Positions 1 through 6,972 are shown, counted from the first letter of the stretch. The stretch: DNA of 19,634 nt from Planctomycetaceae bacterium (GCA_027488265.1 JAIYCA010000068.1:1-19634); one strand, 5' to 3'. Program-made: numbers and translations. The notes: generated by a model not told the origin, from the letters alone.

Positions 1-1
1 G

Positions 2-208
2 AAGTGGGTGTCTTGGCGTGATCGGCGTCTCCTTCGCGTTGCTCGGAGCGCTGCTGTGGAGAGTCACAGGTTGAGTCTGCTCTCTCATCGCGCGCTTGAT
101 TCTTGATGCGCTCGACGCTGAAGCGACTTCCTCTGATGCAAACATCACCGCAGCGAACAGCGCGGCAGACACGGCGAAGCCGCTCTGCCGCGAGTTGCGA
201 TCGCTCAC
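2..208 (-). CDS. Possible N-terminal part of an exported or anchored protein (partial, competes with 3-74)
   Basis: On the minus strand a GTG at 206-208 opens a frame that stays open to the left edge of the window (69 codons). The N-terminus reads as a basic stretch (MSDRNSRQ) followed by a hydrophobic core (FAVSAALFAAVMFA) and then a Ser/Ala-rich hydrophilic part, like a signal peptide or anchor. It would start 11 bases after the aminopeptidase stop, consistent with an operon. No Shine-Dalgarno sequence is visible, and the frame overlaps the plus-strand fragment at 3-74, so it may be chance. Confidence 0.28.
   Translation of the reverse strand, partial: MSDRNSRQSGFAVSAALFAAVMFASEEVASASSASRIKRAMREQTQPVTLHSSAPSNAKETPITPRHPL
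3..74 (+). CDS. C-terminal end of a possible membrane protein (partial)
   Basis: The frame beginning at base 3 is open from the window edge to a TGA at 72-74. It gives about 23 residues that are almost all hydrophobic, ending GALLWRVTG, as expected for a last transmembrane helix. If real, this gene converges on the aminopeptidase gene that ends at 219. The fragment is too short to assign a family. It conflicts with an open minus-strand frame covering the same bases, and only one of the two is likely to be a gene. Confidence 0.4.
   Translation, partial: SGCLGVIGVSFALLGALLWRVTG
161..192. terminator. Hairpin between gene ends, weak terminator candidate
   Basis: CGCGGCAGA at 161-169 pairs with TCTGCCGCG at 184-192, giving a 9-bp GC-rich stem with a 14-base loop, 27 bases past the aminopeptidase stop on the minus strand. 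There is no T-run on either side, so it is a weak or factor-dependent terminator at best. It also lies inside the competing minus-strand frame at 2-208. Confidence 0.25.
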
Positions 209-218
209 ACAAACGAAT

Positions 219-1676
219 TCAGCACATGCCTTCGACGAGGTCCACAAGCAGACGCACGCCGTAGCCCGTTGGGCCTGCAACGCAAAGATCGCTCGCGGCT
301 TCGCTGTTGGCGACGCCTGCGATATCGATGTGCGCAAACGGGACGTTCTTATCGACGAAGAAGTCAAGGAACGCGGCACCCTGAATCGGGTGCGCGAGGC
401 GCGACGGATTCGAATTGATGATGTCAGCGTGCTGACTCTTCATGTGATCCTTGTGCTCCTTCCAGAGCGGCAAGCGCCACACTTTTTCGCCCGAGCGTTC
501 AGCGCTCGATTCGATGGCGTCGCGCAGTTTCGCGTCGTCGCAGAAGTAGCCCGCGCTCCACGAGCCAAGCGCCGTCACCACGCCGCCGGTCAGCGTCGAC
601 AATTCGACCATCGCCGTTGGCTTGTACTTCTCGCAGCCGTACGAAATCGCATCGGCAAGCACAAGACGCCCTTCCGCATCGGTGTTCGTCACTTCGACCG
701 TCGTTCCGTTGTACATCGTGATGATGTCATCGGGGCGATACGCGTTCGAACTCACCATGTTCTCCGCGGCTGGGAAGAGCGCAACGACATGGATCGGCAG
801 CTTCGCATGCGCGATCGCGTGCATCGCGCCGAACACCGCAGCGCCGCCGCACTTGTCGTACTTCATGCCCTTCATGCCGTTGTTCACCTTGAGCGAGTAG
901 CCGCCGGTGTCATACGTCAGCGTCTTGCCAACGAGCGCGAGCGTTTGGCCGCGCGCCTTCGCACTCACACGCTTCGGCTTGTACTCAAGAATCGCGATGA
1001 GGCTCTTCTCGTCGCTGCCTTGACCAACAGCAACGATGCCGCCCATGCCGAGTTTCTTCGCGTCGGCGAACGAAATCACCTTGAACGAAAGCCCGGCGGC
1101 GCGCGCGAGTTTCTTCGCTTCGCCCGCGAACCACGTGGGCGTGCAGATGTTTGGTGGCGTTGCCGCGATGCGACGCGCTTCGTTCACACTTGCCGCAATT
1201 TCAAGGCCGCGCGCGAAACCTTCGCCGAACTTGCCGTCGCCCGCATCGATCGCAAGCGAACCCGCGCGGGGCGCACGCTGCGTGGCCTTGCCATCGAACA
1301 TGTCGACGCGCCAATTCGCCAGCCCCATGCCTTCGCCGATCGCTTGCGCGAATTCTTGCGTTTCACGCGCGCCGAAAATCGAGCCAAACGCAAGATGCAC
1401 CTTCGCGACTTTCATGCGCTCAAGCCCGCGCACCAATCGCGCACCCACCGTGCGCGCCGATTTCGCATTGAAATCGGCCTTTTTTCCGAGTCCGACGATG
1501 ATCGATCCGTCGCTTGCGGCTGTGGTTTCGCCGAGCTCAGCGCGGAAACTCGCGGCCGATACCGCGGCGTCACGCGATGCGTTGCGATCGCTCTTCGCGA
1601 GCGCGCGATCATCGGAAAATGCTGCGAAAATGGCTGGCGCCTTCGGCGCACGCGAGATCGTGATGCGGTCGTACAT
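219..1676 (-). CDS. pepA: Leucyl aminopeptidase (M17 family)
   Basis: This is a cytosolic metallo-aminopeptidase that removes N-terminal residues from peptides, needing two divalent metals. The M17 signature NTDAEGRL lies at residues 331-338. The metal and catalytic residues are in VGKTLTYDTGG (Lys251, Asp256), YSLK (Lys263) and MKYDKCGG (Asp274), with Asp333, Glu335 and Arg337 in the signature. The N-terminal part is the divergent macro-like domain. I chose the ATG at 1674-1676 (485 aa) over an upstream GTG at 1712 because GGAG sits five bases before it. It is the last gene of a minus-strand run, 69 bases after rpiB. The usual family length is about 480-500 residues. Confidence 0.95.
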   Translation of the reverse strand: MYDRITISRAPKAPAIFAAFSDDRALAKSDRNASRDAAVSAASFRAELGETTAASDGSIIVGLGKKADFNAKSARTVGARLVRGLERMKVAKVHLAFGSIFGARETQEFAQAIGEGMGLANWRVDMFDGKATQRAPRAGSLAIDAGDGKFGEGFARGLEIAASVNEARRIAATPPNICTPTWFAGEAKKLARAAGLSFKVISFADAKKLGMGGIVAVGQGSDEKSLIAILEYKPKRVSAKARGQTLALVGKTLTYDTGGYSLKVNNGMKGMKYDKCGGAAVFGAMHAIAHAKLPIHVVALFPAAENMVSSNAYRPDDIITMYNGTTVEVTNTDAEGRLVLADAISYGCEKYKPTAMVELSTLTGGVVTALGSWSAGYFCDDAKLRDAIESSAERSGEKVWRLPLWKEHKDHMKSQHADIINSNPSRLAHPIQGAAFLDFFVDKNVPFAHIDIAGVANSEAASDLCVAGPTGYGVRLLVDLVEGMC

Positions 1677-1745
1677 GCAAACTCCAAAACCGAGCGTTGA
1701 TGCTGCATTCACGCAGCGGAACGATGTTCAGGCGCGAAGCGACGT

Positions 1746-2210
1746 TTAGGCGCGAAGCGATGACGGATCTTCGCCGCGTTCGATCGCTTCAATCTTGTGC
1801 AAGCGGCGCAGGTGGCGGCCGCCATCAAACGGCGTATGCACCCACGTGTCGACGATGCGCTTGACCAACGTGTGACCAAGCAAATCTGCCGACAAACAAA
1901 GCACATTCGCGTCGTTGTGTGTGCGTGAGAGTTGCGCGGAAAGTTCGTCTTGCGCGAGCGCCGCGCGAATGCCGCGAATCTTGTTCGCAGCGATGCACAT
2001 CCCGATGCCCGTTCCGCAGATGAGGATTGCGCGCTCAGCTTCGCCGCGCGACACCTTGCTGCACGCGGCGTACGCGCTGTCGGGATAGTCGGTCATCGCA
2101 CCAGACATCTCGCTGATCGGCTCCACTTCATGGCCATCTGCCTTGAGGTGCGCGATGAGAGCTTGTGTTGCGACAGCGCCGCGATGGTCGCATCCGAGAG
2201 CGATTTTCAT
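1746..2210 (-). CDS. rpiB: Ribose-5-phosphate isomerase B
   Basis: It interconverts ribose 5-phosphate and ribulose 5-phosphate in the non-oxidative pentose phosphate pathway. The 154-residue protein has the full RpiB pattern: GCDHRG at 6-11 (phosphate/substrate site), ICGTGIGMCIAANK at 64-77 with the catalytic base Cys65, and SRTHNDANVL. These distinguish it from the related LacA/LacB isomerases mainly by context. Its ATG overlaps the stop of the preceding phosphatase gene as ATGA (2207-2210), so translation is probably coupled. An rpiB next to a YwlE-type phosphatase is also known in Firmicutes. Confidence 0.93.
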   Translation of the reverse strand: MKIALGCDHRGAVATQALIAHLKADGHEVEPISEMSGAMTDYPDSAYAACSKVSRGEAERAILICGTGIGMCIAANKIRGIRAALAQDELSAQLSRTHNDANVLCLSADLLGHTLVKRIVDTWVHTPFDGGRHLRRLHKIEAIERGEDPSSLRA

Positions 2211-2662
2211 GACTGGAGCATCCCCTTGAGGCGGGCAGGAATCAACTCGAGGAAATACGCGCCGAGTTCGTCGTAGGCACGTTGACCGAGCCCAATCGGA
2301 TCATCAACGTCGCCATCAGGATCAAGCAATTGAATCTTCGCTTGCGCAGTTGGATCGTTCGCGACAAGTGTGCGCGCCCGAGCAACATGGCCAGCGGTCA
2401 TCGCGAGCACGAGGTCGGCTTTGCGGATCATCTCCGCCGTCAGACGCTTCGAATGCTCGGGCACCGGTGCCTTCATGCGCTCGAGCACTTCAACGGTCTC
2501 GACGCTCGTCGACGCGCCATCGAACGCATTGACTCCAGCGGAAGCGAAAAACAACTGTCCGAGTTCGCCGAACGTTCCCGAATCTTGGAGTTTCTGCGCG
2601 ATCCCTTCCGCCATCGGTGAACGGCAGGTGTTACCCGTGCAGATGAAGAGAACCGTGCGCAT
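2207..2662 (-). CDS. Low-molecular-weight phosphatase, probable protein-arginine phosphatase (YwlE-like)
   Basis: The 151-residue protein has the LMW-PTP fold. The P-loop is CTGNTCRS at residues 8-15 with nucleophile Cys8 and Arg14, and the general acid is Asp121 in DDP. The residue in the middle of the loop is Thr12. In Bacillus subtilis YwlE the equivalent Thr11 selects phospho-arginine, whereas tyrosine phosphatases usually have Ile there (CxGNICRS). The length and acid position also match YwlE closely. I therefore infer removal of phosphate from arginine on proteins rather than from tyrosine; a tyrosine phosphatase role is not excluded. No matching arginine kinase (McsB) is in the window. 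It starts 15 bases after the DUF2007 gene, without a clear ribosome site, and overlaps rpiB. Confidence 0.88.
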   Translation of the reverse strand: MRTVLFICTGNTCRSPMAEGIAQKLQDSGTFGELGQLFFASAGVNAFDGASTSVETVEVLERMKAPVPEHSKRLTAEMIRKADLVLAMTAGHVARARTLVANDPTAQAKIQLLDPDGDVDDPIGLGQRAYDELGAYFLELIPARLKGMLQS

Positions 2663-2677
2663 ACGAAGGGGCGAATC

Positions 2678-3010
2678 CTACCGAAGGCGCGGGTCCGTCG
2701 CATTGGGAGCGCCACCATCCTCGTCGGGATCGTCACCCTCTAGATCCTCTCCCTCTCGATCCGCGGCTTCCGCTTCGTCTTCCCATCCAGGCGGCGGCGC
2801 GCGCTCGGCGAGAAGCCGTTCCGCACGCACGAGATCGCCACGTCGAACGAGCACAGAAACAAGCCCGGGCGCCTCGGCGCGCAACTGCGCAGTCAAACCA
2901 CCAAGAACGGTCGCGGGAATCCCCTCGGCTTCGAGGTCACCCACGAGCAGCAGCGCAGAAAGTTCGTCAGGAAATCGAGCGATGACGACGGTGTCGCGAG
3001 GATCTGCCAC
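2678..3010 (-). CDS. DUF2007-family small protein with acidic tail
   Basis: The protein is 110 residues from a GTG at 3008-3010. The segment VVIARFPDELSALLLVGDLE, followed by EGIPATVLGG and a later VRRGDLVRAERLL, is the DUF2007 fold, annotated as a putative signal-transducing domain related to PII-like ferredoxin folds. Its biochemical role is unknown. The last 35 residues are strongly acidic (Glu/Asp/Gly/Pro). A longer frame starts at ATG 3064, but that would overlap the upstream gene by 53 bases. The GTG has GGAGG eight bases upstream (3019-3023) and lies one base after the preceding stop, so I prefer it. Tight coupling suggests it works with the zinc-ribbon membrane protein upstream. Confidence 0.8.
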   Translation of the reverse strand: MADPRDTVVIARFPDELSALLLVGDLEAEGIPATVLGGLTAQLRAEAPGLVSVLVRRGDLVRAERLLAERAPPPGWEDEAEAADREGEDLEGDDPDEDGGAPNATDPRLR

Positions 3011-3011
3011 G

Positions 3012-3446
3012 TCAGACGCCTCCAGATCCGTCGGCGGCGACGCGGGCACCTTCGGGGCTCGCATGCTCGAGACTTACGGACTTGTTGGCATCCTCCACGC
3101 GCTCTTGCGGAACGTAGGGCGCACCAACTTCGTCGAAAATGCGGCGGCAAGAAGGGCATTCCTGCACGCGGCTCTCGCCGACACGCAGAACATCGCACGC
3201 CGTCGCGCACGCTGGGCACTTCCCATTTCGCAGCGACGCGAGCGCGATACCGCGCTCAAAGTGCCGCAACACTAGGAACGTCACGCGCGCAATCACCACC
3301 AAGAACACCGACGAGATGATGAGGATGATCGGGACGAGCGGATAAATCACGGTGAACGCGAACGCGACGAAAAACGCCGCGATGAATGCGAACAGCACGG
3401 CGACTGGGTAGATCTCGTTGAAGCCTCGGAGGAAGCGGTAAATCAT
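3012..3446 (-). CDS. Membrane protein with two helices and a cytosolic zinc ribbon
   Basis: I do not recognise a named family. The 144-residue protein has two adjacent hydrophobic helices at about residues 13-34 and 36-60. A soluble domain follows with CPAC at 77-80 and CPSC at 97-100, a typical four-cysteine zinc ribbon. The C-terminus is a charged, disordered-looking tail. Translation from the ATG at 3444-3446 begins right before the membrane part; a GTG at 3515 would add 23 residues without a convincing ribosome site. It heads the five-gene minus-strand run and is followed one base later by the DUF2007 gene, so the pair may form a membrane-associated sensing or regulatory unit. That is inference only. 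Confidence 0.7.
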   Translation of the reverse strand: MIYRFLRGFNEIYPVAVLFAFIAAFFVAFAFTVIYPLVPIILIISSVFLVVIARVTFLVLRHFERGIALASLRNGKCPACATACDVLRVGESRVQECPSCRRIFDEVGAPYVPQERVEDANKSVSLEHASPEGARVAADGSGGV

Positions 3447-3501
3447 CGGGGTCGGAGCGTATTCGGGCACAGAAGCCCGACGGACGCGCCCCCGCGCGAT
3501 T

Positions 3502-3538
3502 CCCGACGAATTCACTCCGAATTCGGGAAGCGCGCTTC
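3502..3538. repeat. Adjacent palindromes upstream of the zinc-ribbon gene
   Basis: GAATTC at 3508-3513 and GAATTC at 3519-3524 flank ACTCC, forming a stem that extends by one more pair (C3507-G3525). Immediately next to it, GAAGCGCGCTTC (3527-3538) is a perfect 12-bp palindrome. They lie 56-92 bases before the zinc-ribbon start, where an operator would be expected, but no known binding site is recognised. Confidence 0.35.
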
Positions 3539-3553
3539 ATTCTCACCACCCAC

Positions 3554-3602
3554 CCCAACGGGCGGTACACTGCCGCGCCCGTGGCCCAATGGGCGGTAGA
3601 TT
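3554..3602 (+). repeat. Pair of 18-bp direct repeats in the dnaN upstream region
   Basis: CCCAACGGGCGGTACACT at 3554-3571 and CCCAATGGGCGGTAGATT at 3585-3602 are related copies with start points 31 bases apart. Each ends in a hexamer resembling a -10 box (TACACT, TAGATT), so they could be two promoters or a duplicated operator for the dnaN direction. No good -35 box was found. Confidence 0.4.
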
Positions 3603-3625
3603 CCTTGGGAGCGCGGATTCGATGC

Positions 3626-3718
3626 TTGGTTTGAAGGTATTGGTTTGAAGGTATTGGTTTGAAGGTTTGGTTTGAAGGTCTGATTCGAAGCTGTGATGTG
3701 AAGTTGAGATGTCGAGCT
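3626..3718 (+). repeat. Tandem repeat, 13-14 bp unit TTGGTTTGAAGGT(A)
   Basis: Four near-perfect copies of TTGGTTTGAAGGTA run from 3626 to 3679 (starts 3626, 3640, 3654, 3667; the last two lack the final A). They appear to decay into about three diverged 13-base units (3680, 3693, 3706) in which only part of the unit remains. The array is in the 402-base space between the zinc-ribbon gene and dnaN, 170 bases before the dnaN start. It has no spacers, so it is not a CRISPR array, and it contains no DnaA box. Confidence 0.75.
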
Positions 3719-3820
3719 GCGGAGCGAAACCGTGGCTCGCCGCGTCTGTGCGCGAGGCATGCTCGATTGCGCACAACGCAAATGCACGATCGACAAGCGT
3801 TGCATTCAACACGGCTGTTG

Positions 3821-3843
3821 TGGGCCTCGGCCCAATGAAGGGG
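3821..3843 (+). promoter_or_regulatory. dnaN leader: small hairpin and ribosome binding site
   Basis: TGGGCCTCGGCCCA (3821-3834) can form a short hairpin just before AAGGGG (3838-3843), which sits five bases before the ATG at 3849. The site settles the dnaN start against the longer open frame beginning at 3732. Confidence 0.5.
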
Positions 3844-3848
3844 ATCCT

Positions 3849-4982
3849 ATGAAACTCGTTTGCGACCGCCTTTCACTCTCCGACGCTCTCACGATGGCGA
3901 GCGGCGTTGTCGCCGCGCGCACGCCCCGGCCCGTTCTGCTCTGCCTCAAGCTCGTCGCGAAGAAGTCGGGGAGCGACAACGTCCTCCAGATCAGCGCGAC
4001 CGACGGCGAGATCGGCTTGGTGATCTCCGTTCCAAACGTCGACATCAAGGAAGAGGGCGAAGCACTCATCCCCGCGGACAAGTTGAATCAGATCGTGCGC
4101 GCCTGCGATGACTCGACCGTTTCCATCTCGGTCGACCGCACGCTTGCAACGATTTCGACCGAGAGCTCGACCTTCAAAGTGTTCGGCTACGAGCCGCGCG
4201 AGTTCCCAGGAGTCCGTCGCGCCGGCGACCGCACCGATTTCGAAGTCGATGCGGGCACCCTGCGCCGACTCGTCAACCGCACCATTTTCGCGACCGCGCG
4301 CGAAGACACGCGCTACGCCTTCAACGGCGTTTTGGTCGAGCGCAAGAAGTCGCAGCTGCAACTCGTCGCGACCGATGCACGACGCTTGGCGCTCGCGCGC
4401 GGCAGCTGCAAGGGTGGCGAAGGCGACGGCGCGAAGGACTTGAGTTTCATCGTGCCGACGAAGGCGCTCAACGCGTTGATGCGCCTCTTGACCGACCCCG
4501 ATGCGGCCGTGCGTATTTCGCGCGACGGAACGCAGGTCACCTTTGTTGTCGGCGATGCGGCGTCGGGCGCAACGCTCGTTGCCAACGTCGACGAACGCAA
4601 TTTCCCGCCCTTCAACGACGCGATTCCAAAGGATCACGACCGTCGCGCAACCTGCGATGCGGGTGAACTTGGTGGCGCGATCCGCCGCGCGAGCCTTCTG
4701 ACGAACGAAGAGTCGAAGGGTGTGCGCATGAGTTTCAACGGGAAGCAACTCACCCTCACGAGCCGCGCGCCTGAAATGGGCGAGTCGGAAGTGCGCATCG
4801 ATGGCGTCGCATACCAAGGCGAGCCGATCGACATCGCGTTCAACCCGACGTACATCCTCGATGTACTCAAGGTGATCGATAGCGAGCAGGTCGTGATCGA
4901 GATGAAGGGCCCGAATCTCCCAGGCGCGATCAAGGTCGGCGCTGACTTCACCTACGTCGTGATGCCGGTGAGCCTGCGGTAA
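3849..4982 (+). CDS. dnaN: DNA polymerase III sliding clamp (beta subunit)
   Basis: This is the ring-shaped processivity clamp that tethers the replicative polymerase and recruits repair factors. The 377-residue protein begins MKLVCDRLSLSDAL and ends YVVMPVSLR, close to the C-terminal YVVMP(M)RL pattern that closes the third clamp domain. Other family hallmarks are RPVLLCLKL, FNGVLVE, LVATDARRLA (domain two) and IAFNPTYILDVL (domain three). Length is normal (about 370). It stands alone: there is no dnaA, recF or gyrB nearby, unlike the common dnaA-dnaN-recF cluster. The long upstream region carries tandem and direct repeats that may affect its expression. Confidence 0.95.
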   Translation: MKLVCDRLSLSDALTMASGVVAARTPRPVLLCLKLVAKKSGSDNVLQISATDGEIGLVISVPNVDIKEEGEALIPADKLNQIVRACDDSTVSISVDRTLATISTESSTFKVFGYEPREFPGVRRAGDRTDFEVDAGTLRRLVNRTIFATAREDTRYAFNGVLVERKKSQLQLVATDARRLALARGSCKGGEGDGAKDLSFIVPTKALNALMRLLTDPDAAVRISRDGTQVTFVVGDAASGATLVANVDERNFPPFNDAIPKDHDRRATCDAGELGGAIRRASLLTNEESKGVRMSFNGKQLTLTSRAPEMGESEVRIDGVAYQGEPIDIAFNPTYILDVLKVIDSEQVVIEMKGPNLPGAIKVGADFTYVVMPVSLR

Positions 4983-5044
4983 GGCGCGCTTCTTGGCGTC
5001 CATCACGCGAATAGCGCCGCCGTAACGGCACCAAGGCAGCCTCA

Positions 5045-5078
5045 AAAAGAACCGCCGCCCGCATGACGCGGGCGGCGG
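5045..5078 (-). terminator. Intrinsic terminator of the redoxin gene
   Basis: An 11-bp perfect stem pairs 5052-5062 with 5068-5078 around a five-base loop. On the minus strand it is followed by TCTTTTT, giving a classic rho-independent terminator about 55 bases past the redoxin stop. It also lies downstream of dnaN, but the T-run is only on the minus side. Confidence 0.85.
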
Positions 5079-5104
5079 AATCGAACAGTCATCGACGCGA
5101 CGTG

Positions 5105-5124
5105 GAACGCGTGAACGCGTTCAC
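5105..5124. repeat. Perfect 14-bp palindrome after the redoxin gene
   Basis: GTGAACGCGTTCAC (5111-5124) is a perfect palindrome, overlapping an alternative hairpin with a GAACGCG/CGCGTTC stem (5105-5122). It lies between the redoxin stop and its terminator and could be an accessory 3'-end hairpin. Confidence 0.4.
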
Positions 5125-5132
5125 CAGCGCGT

Positions 5133-5843
5133 TCAGTTCTTCTTGTACTTGACCGAGCAGCCGTATGGCTTCGTCTCGCTTGGGGAGACCTTCTCGCCAG
5201 CCTTGAGTTGCTTGACGGCGTTGACGACGTAGTTCGTCTTCGCGCCGCCCGATGGGCTGTCGTCGATGGCGCCTTGGTAGACAAGCACGCCGTTCTGATC
5301 GATCACGTAGCAGTGCGGCGTGGTGCGCGCGCCGTACATCTGGCCGACCTTACCGTCGTTGTCGAGAAGCGCAGGCACTTCGAGCTTGTGCGACTTGAGG
5401 TACTCAGCGGTCGCCGCGAGGCTGTCCGGCTGTGCAGCGCTCGAGTTGATCGCGACGTACACGACGTCAGCGAACTGCTCCTTGCAGCCCTTCAACGTGT
5501 CGGCCACGATGCCTTCCTTGCACACGCGAACGCACACTGGGCAATTCGGGTTGACCCATTCAAGCACCACGACCTTGCCCTTCGCGTCGGAGAGCGACCA
5601 ATCCTTGCCATCGGTCGTCTTGAGCGTGAAGTTCGGCGCAGCTTCGCCGACCTTCGCGCCCGCGGCGGTCGCGGAAGCAGCGGTTGCGCGACGGCCTTCA
5701 CCGCGGCGTGCCGCGCGCTCCTTCGTGGGAGCCTCTTCGGACTGCTGAGATGCAGCTGGTGCCTTGGTGTCATCAGCGATCACCATCGAGGTGAAACCAG
5801 TTGCGAGAATGCCTGCGAGCGCGATCGAAACGAATGCCTTCAT
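5133..5843 (-). CDS. Exported redoxin / thioredoxin-fold peroxiredoxin-like protein
   Basis: A 236-residue protein with an N-terminal signal peptide (hydrophobic core at about 4-22, ending MVIADD). A low-complexity Ala/Glu/Arg linker runs to about residue 62. The redoxin domain starts at VGEAAPNFTL. Its active site is NPNCPVC, with Cys101 and Cys104, and the cis-proline motif is TTPHCYVID. Further cysteines (108, 120, 178, 229) are unusual for a secreted redoxin and may form extra disulfides. By family it would reduce disulfides or peroxides outside the cytoplasm. It lies 127 bases downstream of the DsbD alpha-like gene on the same strand, a natural electron-relay partner. AGGAG precedes the ATG by nine bases. 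Confidence 0.85.
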   Translation of the reverse strand: MKAFVSIALAGILATGFTSMVIADDTKAPAASQQSEEAPTKERAARRGEGRRATAASATAAGAKVGEAAPNFTLKTTDGKDWSLSDAKGKVVVLEWVNPNCPVCVRVCKEGIVADTLKGCKEQFADVVYVAINSSAAQPDSLAATAEYLKSHKLEVPALLDNDGKVGQMYGARTTPHCYVIDQNGVLVYQGAIDDSPSGGAKTNYVVNAVKQLKAGEKVSPSETKPYGCSVKYKKN

Positions 5844-5903
5844 CTGTATGGACTCCTGTTCCCTGAAGGAACCTTTGAAGAACTATTGCGGAACGTTGTA
5901 GAC

Positions 5904-5936
5904 AAACCAACACTCAAACCAACACTCAACCAAACC
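5904..5936 (-). repeat. Short tandem repeat TTGGTTTGAGTG upstream of the redoxin gene
   Basis: Two perfect 12-base units (5904-5915, 5916-5927 on the plus strand as AAACCAACACTC) and a partial third. Read on the coding (minus) strand, the unit contains TTGGTTTGA, the same core as the array upstream of dnaN. It lies about 60 bases before the redoxin start. Confidence 0.6.
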
Positions 5937-5970
5937 GGAATTGAGAACCTGCAGCGCGAGAACGGGGTTG

Positions 5971-6972
5971 TTACTTCGCTGCCGCAGGCACGGGGATTCG
6001 AAACGCATACGCCTCGCGGAGATTGCCTGCGCGCTCACCGACGAGGACAATTCCGCCGACCTCAAGGCGCTTTCCAAGCGCGCTTTCGCGCGAAAGAGCG
6101 AGGTCGACTTCGAGGCGGCCGTCCTTCGACTCCGCGACGTAACCCTCGGCGAGACCAACACCTGGCGTGTCAAATGGAATGAACGTGAGCGGCAGTTTTC
6201 CTTGTGCGGCATCCGATGGGGCGGGTGCCTCGAGGATGAGCAAGGCTCCGTCGTCGGCGACATCGTTCAGTGTCACTTTCCACGTCGTCGGGAGCGGCTT
6301 CGGTACCCGCTCAAGCGACTCGGCGAGGCGGTTCGCCGCCGCGGCCGTCGCATCGACGGGCTTCGCGAGATCGACCGACGTCTGGAACGAGCCCATCAGG
6401 CAGCGCTCTTTGCAGACGAGCCATCGCGCGGTGAGTTTCGCTGCGAGGCCGCTCTTGAGCGCGTCGGCGGAAAGATCAGCGGCAAGGGTCACAGGGAACG
6501 AAAGCGTGACCTGCTTCTCGTATCCAAAGGTTGTCTCGCCGTGACTGAAGATTTGCGGGATCGGAAAGTCGATCCGCGGCTTCCCTGCTTCGCGCTCAGG
6601 GATCGAACAGCCACTCGGCAACTCGATGGCAAGGTCCGTCGGCGAACCTGATTCCCCAGGATTTTCCCAGTAAATGTGCCAGCCTGGATGAATGTCGAAG
6701 GTCACCGCGATGCGCACAGTTGCACCAGGCTTCGCCTCACCAACGACCGCGGTCGAGACCTTGACGGCATCTTCACCCGTTTGCGGCTCGCGCGGCGGCG
6801 CGGCGATTCCACCTAGGCCGCCTGTTGGGCTGCCTTTGGGGATCCCAGAAGGGACGAGCTGCGCAGATGCCTGAGCAGTCATGCCCCCCGCGGCGGCGAT
6901 TGCGACCAGCGCGAGGGATGAGATGCGCGCAGAGCGGCAAGTCCAGGAAGCGTGCGGGTGGAGAATTTGCAT
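5971..6972 (-). CDS. Stand-alone DsbD alpha-domain-like exported protein
   Basis: A 333-residue protein with a signal peptide (hydrophobic segment at about 18-31, likely cut after QASA). A Gly/Pro linker follows, then a domain with the DsbD N-terminal pattern: WHIYWENPGESGSPTDL at 98-114, and WLVCKERC with Cys187 and Cys191, the pair expected to exchange disulfides. In DsbD and ScsB this domain is followed by a membrane domain that carries electrons from cytosolic thioredoxin. Here the protein ends without any membrane helix, so the electron source must be elsewhere. The domain likely passes electrons to exported partners, the redoxin downstream being the obvious candidate. It is transcribed away from the rhodanese-like lipoprotein. 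Confidence 0.85.
   Translation of the reverse strand: MQILHPHASWTCRSARISSLALVAIAAAGGMTAQASAQLVPSGIPKGSPTGGLGGIAAPPREPQTGEDAVKVSTAVVGEAKPGATVRIAVTFDIHPGWHIYWENPGESGSPTDLAIELPSGCSIPEREAGKPRIDFPIPQIFSHGETTFGYEKQVTLSFPVTLAADLSADALKSGLAAKLTARWLVCKERCLMGSFQTSVDLAKPVDATAAAANRLAESLERVPKPLPTTWKVTLNDVADDGALLILEAPAPSDAAQGKLPLTFIPFDTPGVGLAEGYVAESKDGRLEVDLALSRESALGKRLEVGGIVLVGERAGNLREAYAFRIPVPAAAK

Noticed and set aside
96..1700. A 534-residue open frame on the plus strand over the aminopeptidase gene
   Set aside because: It is antisense to a gene with complete M17 motifs, is Arg/His-rich with no family pattern, and arises from high GC content.
3626..3718. CRISPR array or replication origin at the dnaN upstream repeats
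   Set aside because: Units are adjacent with no spacers and too short for CRISPR. No DnaA box of the TTATCCACA type was seen, and no dnaA gene is near.
3873..5045. A 390-residue minus-strand open frame over dnaN
   Set aside because: Antisense to a clear dnaN; its composition (Arg, Asp, Val) is the usual shadow of a GC-rich gene.
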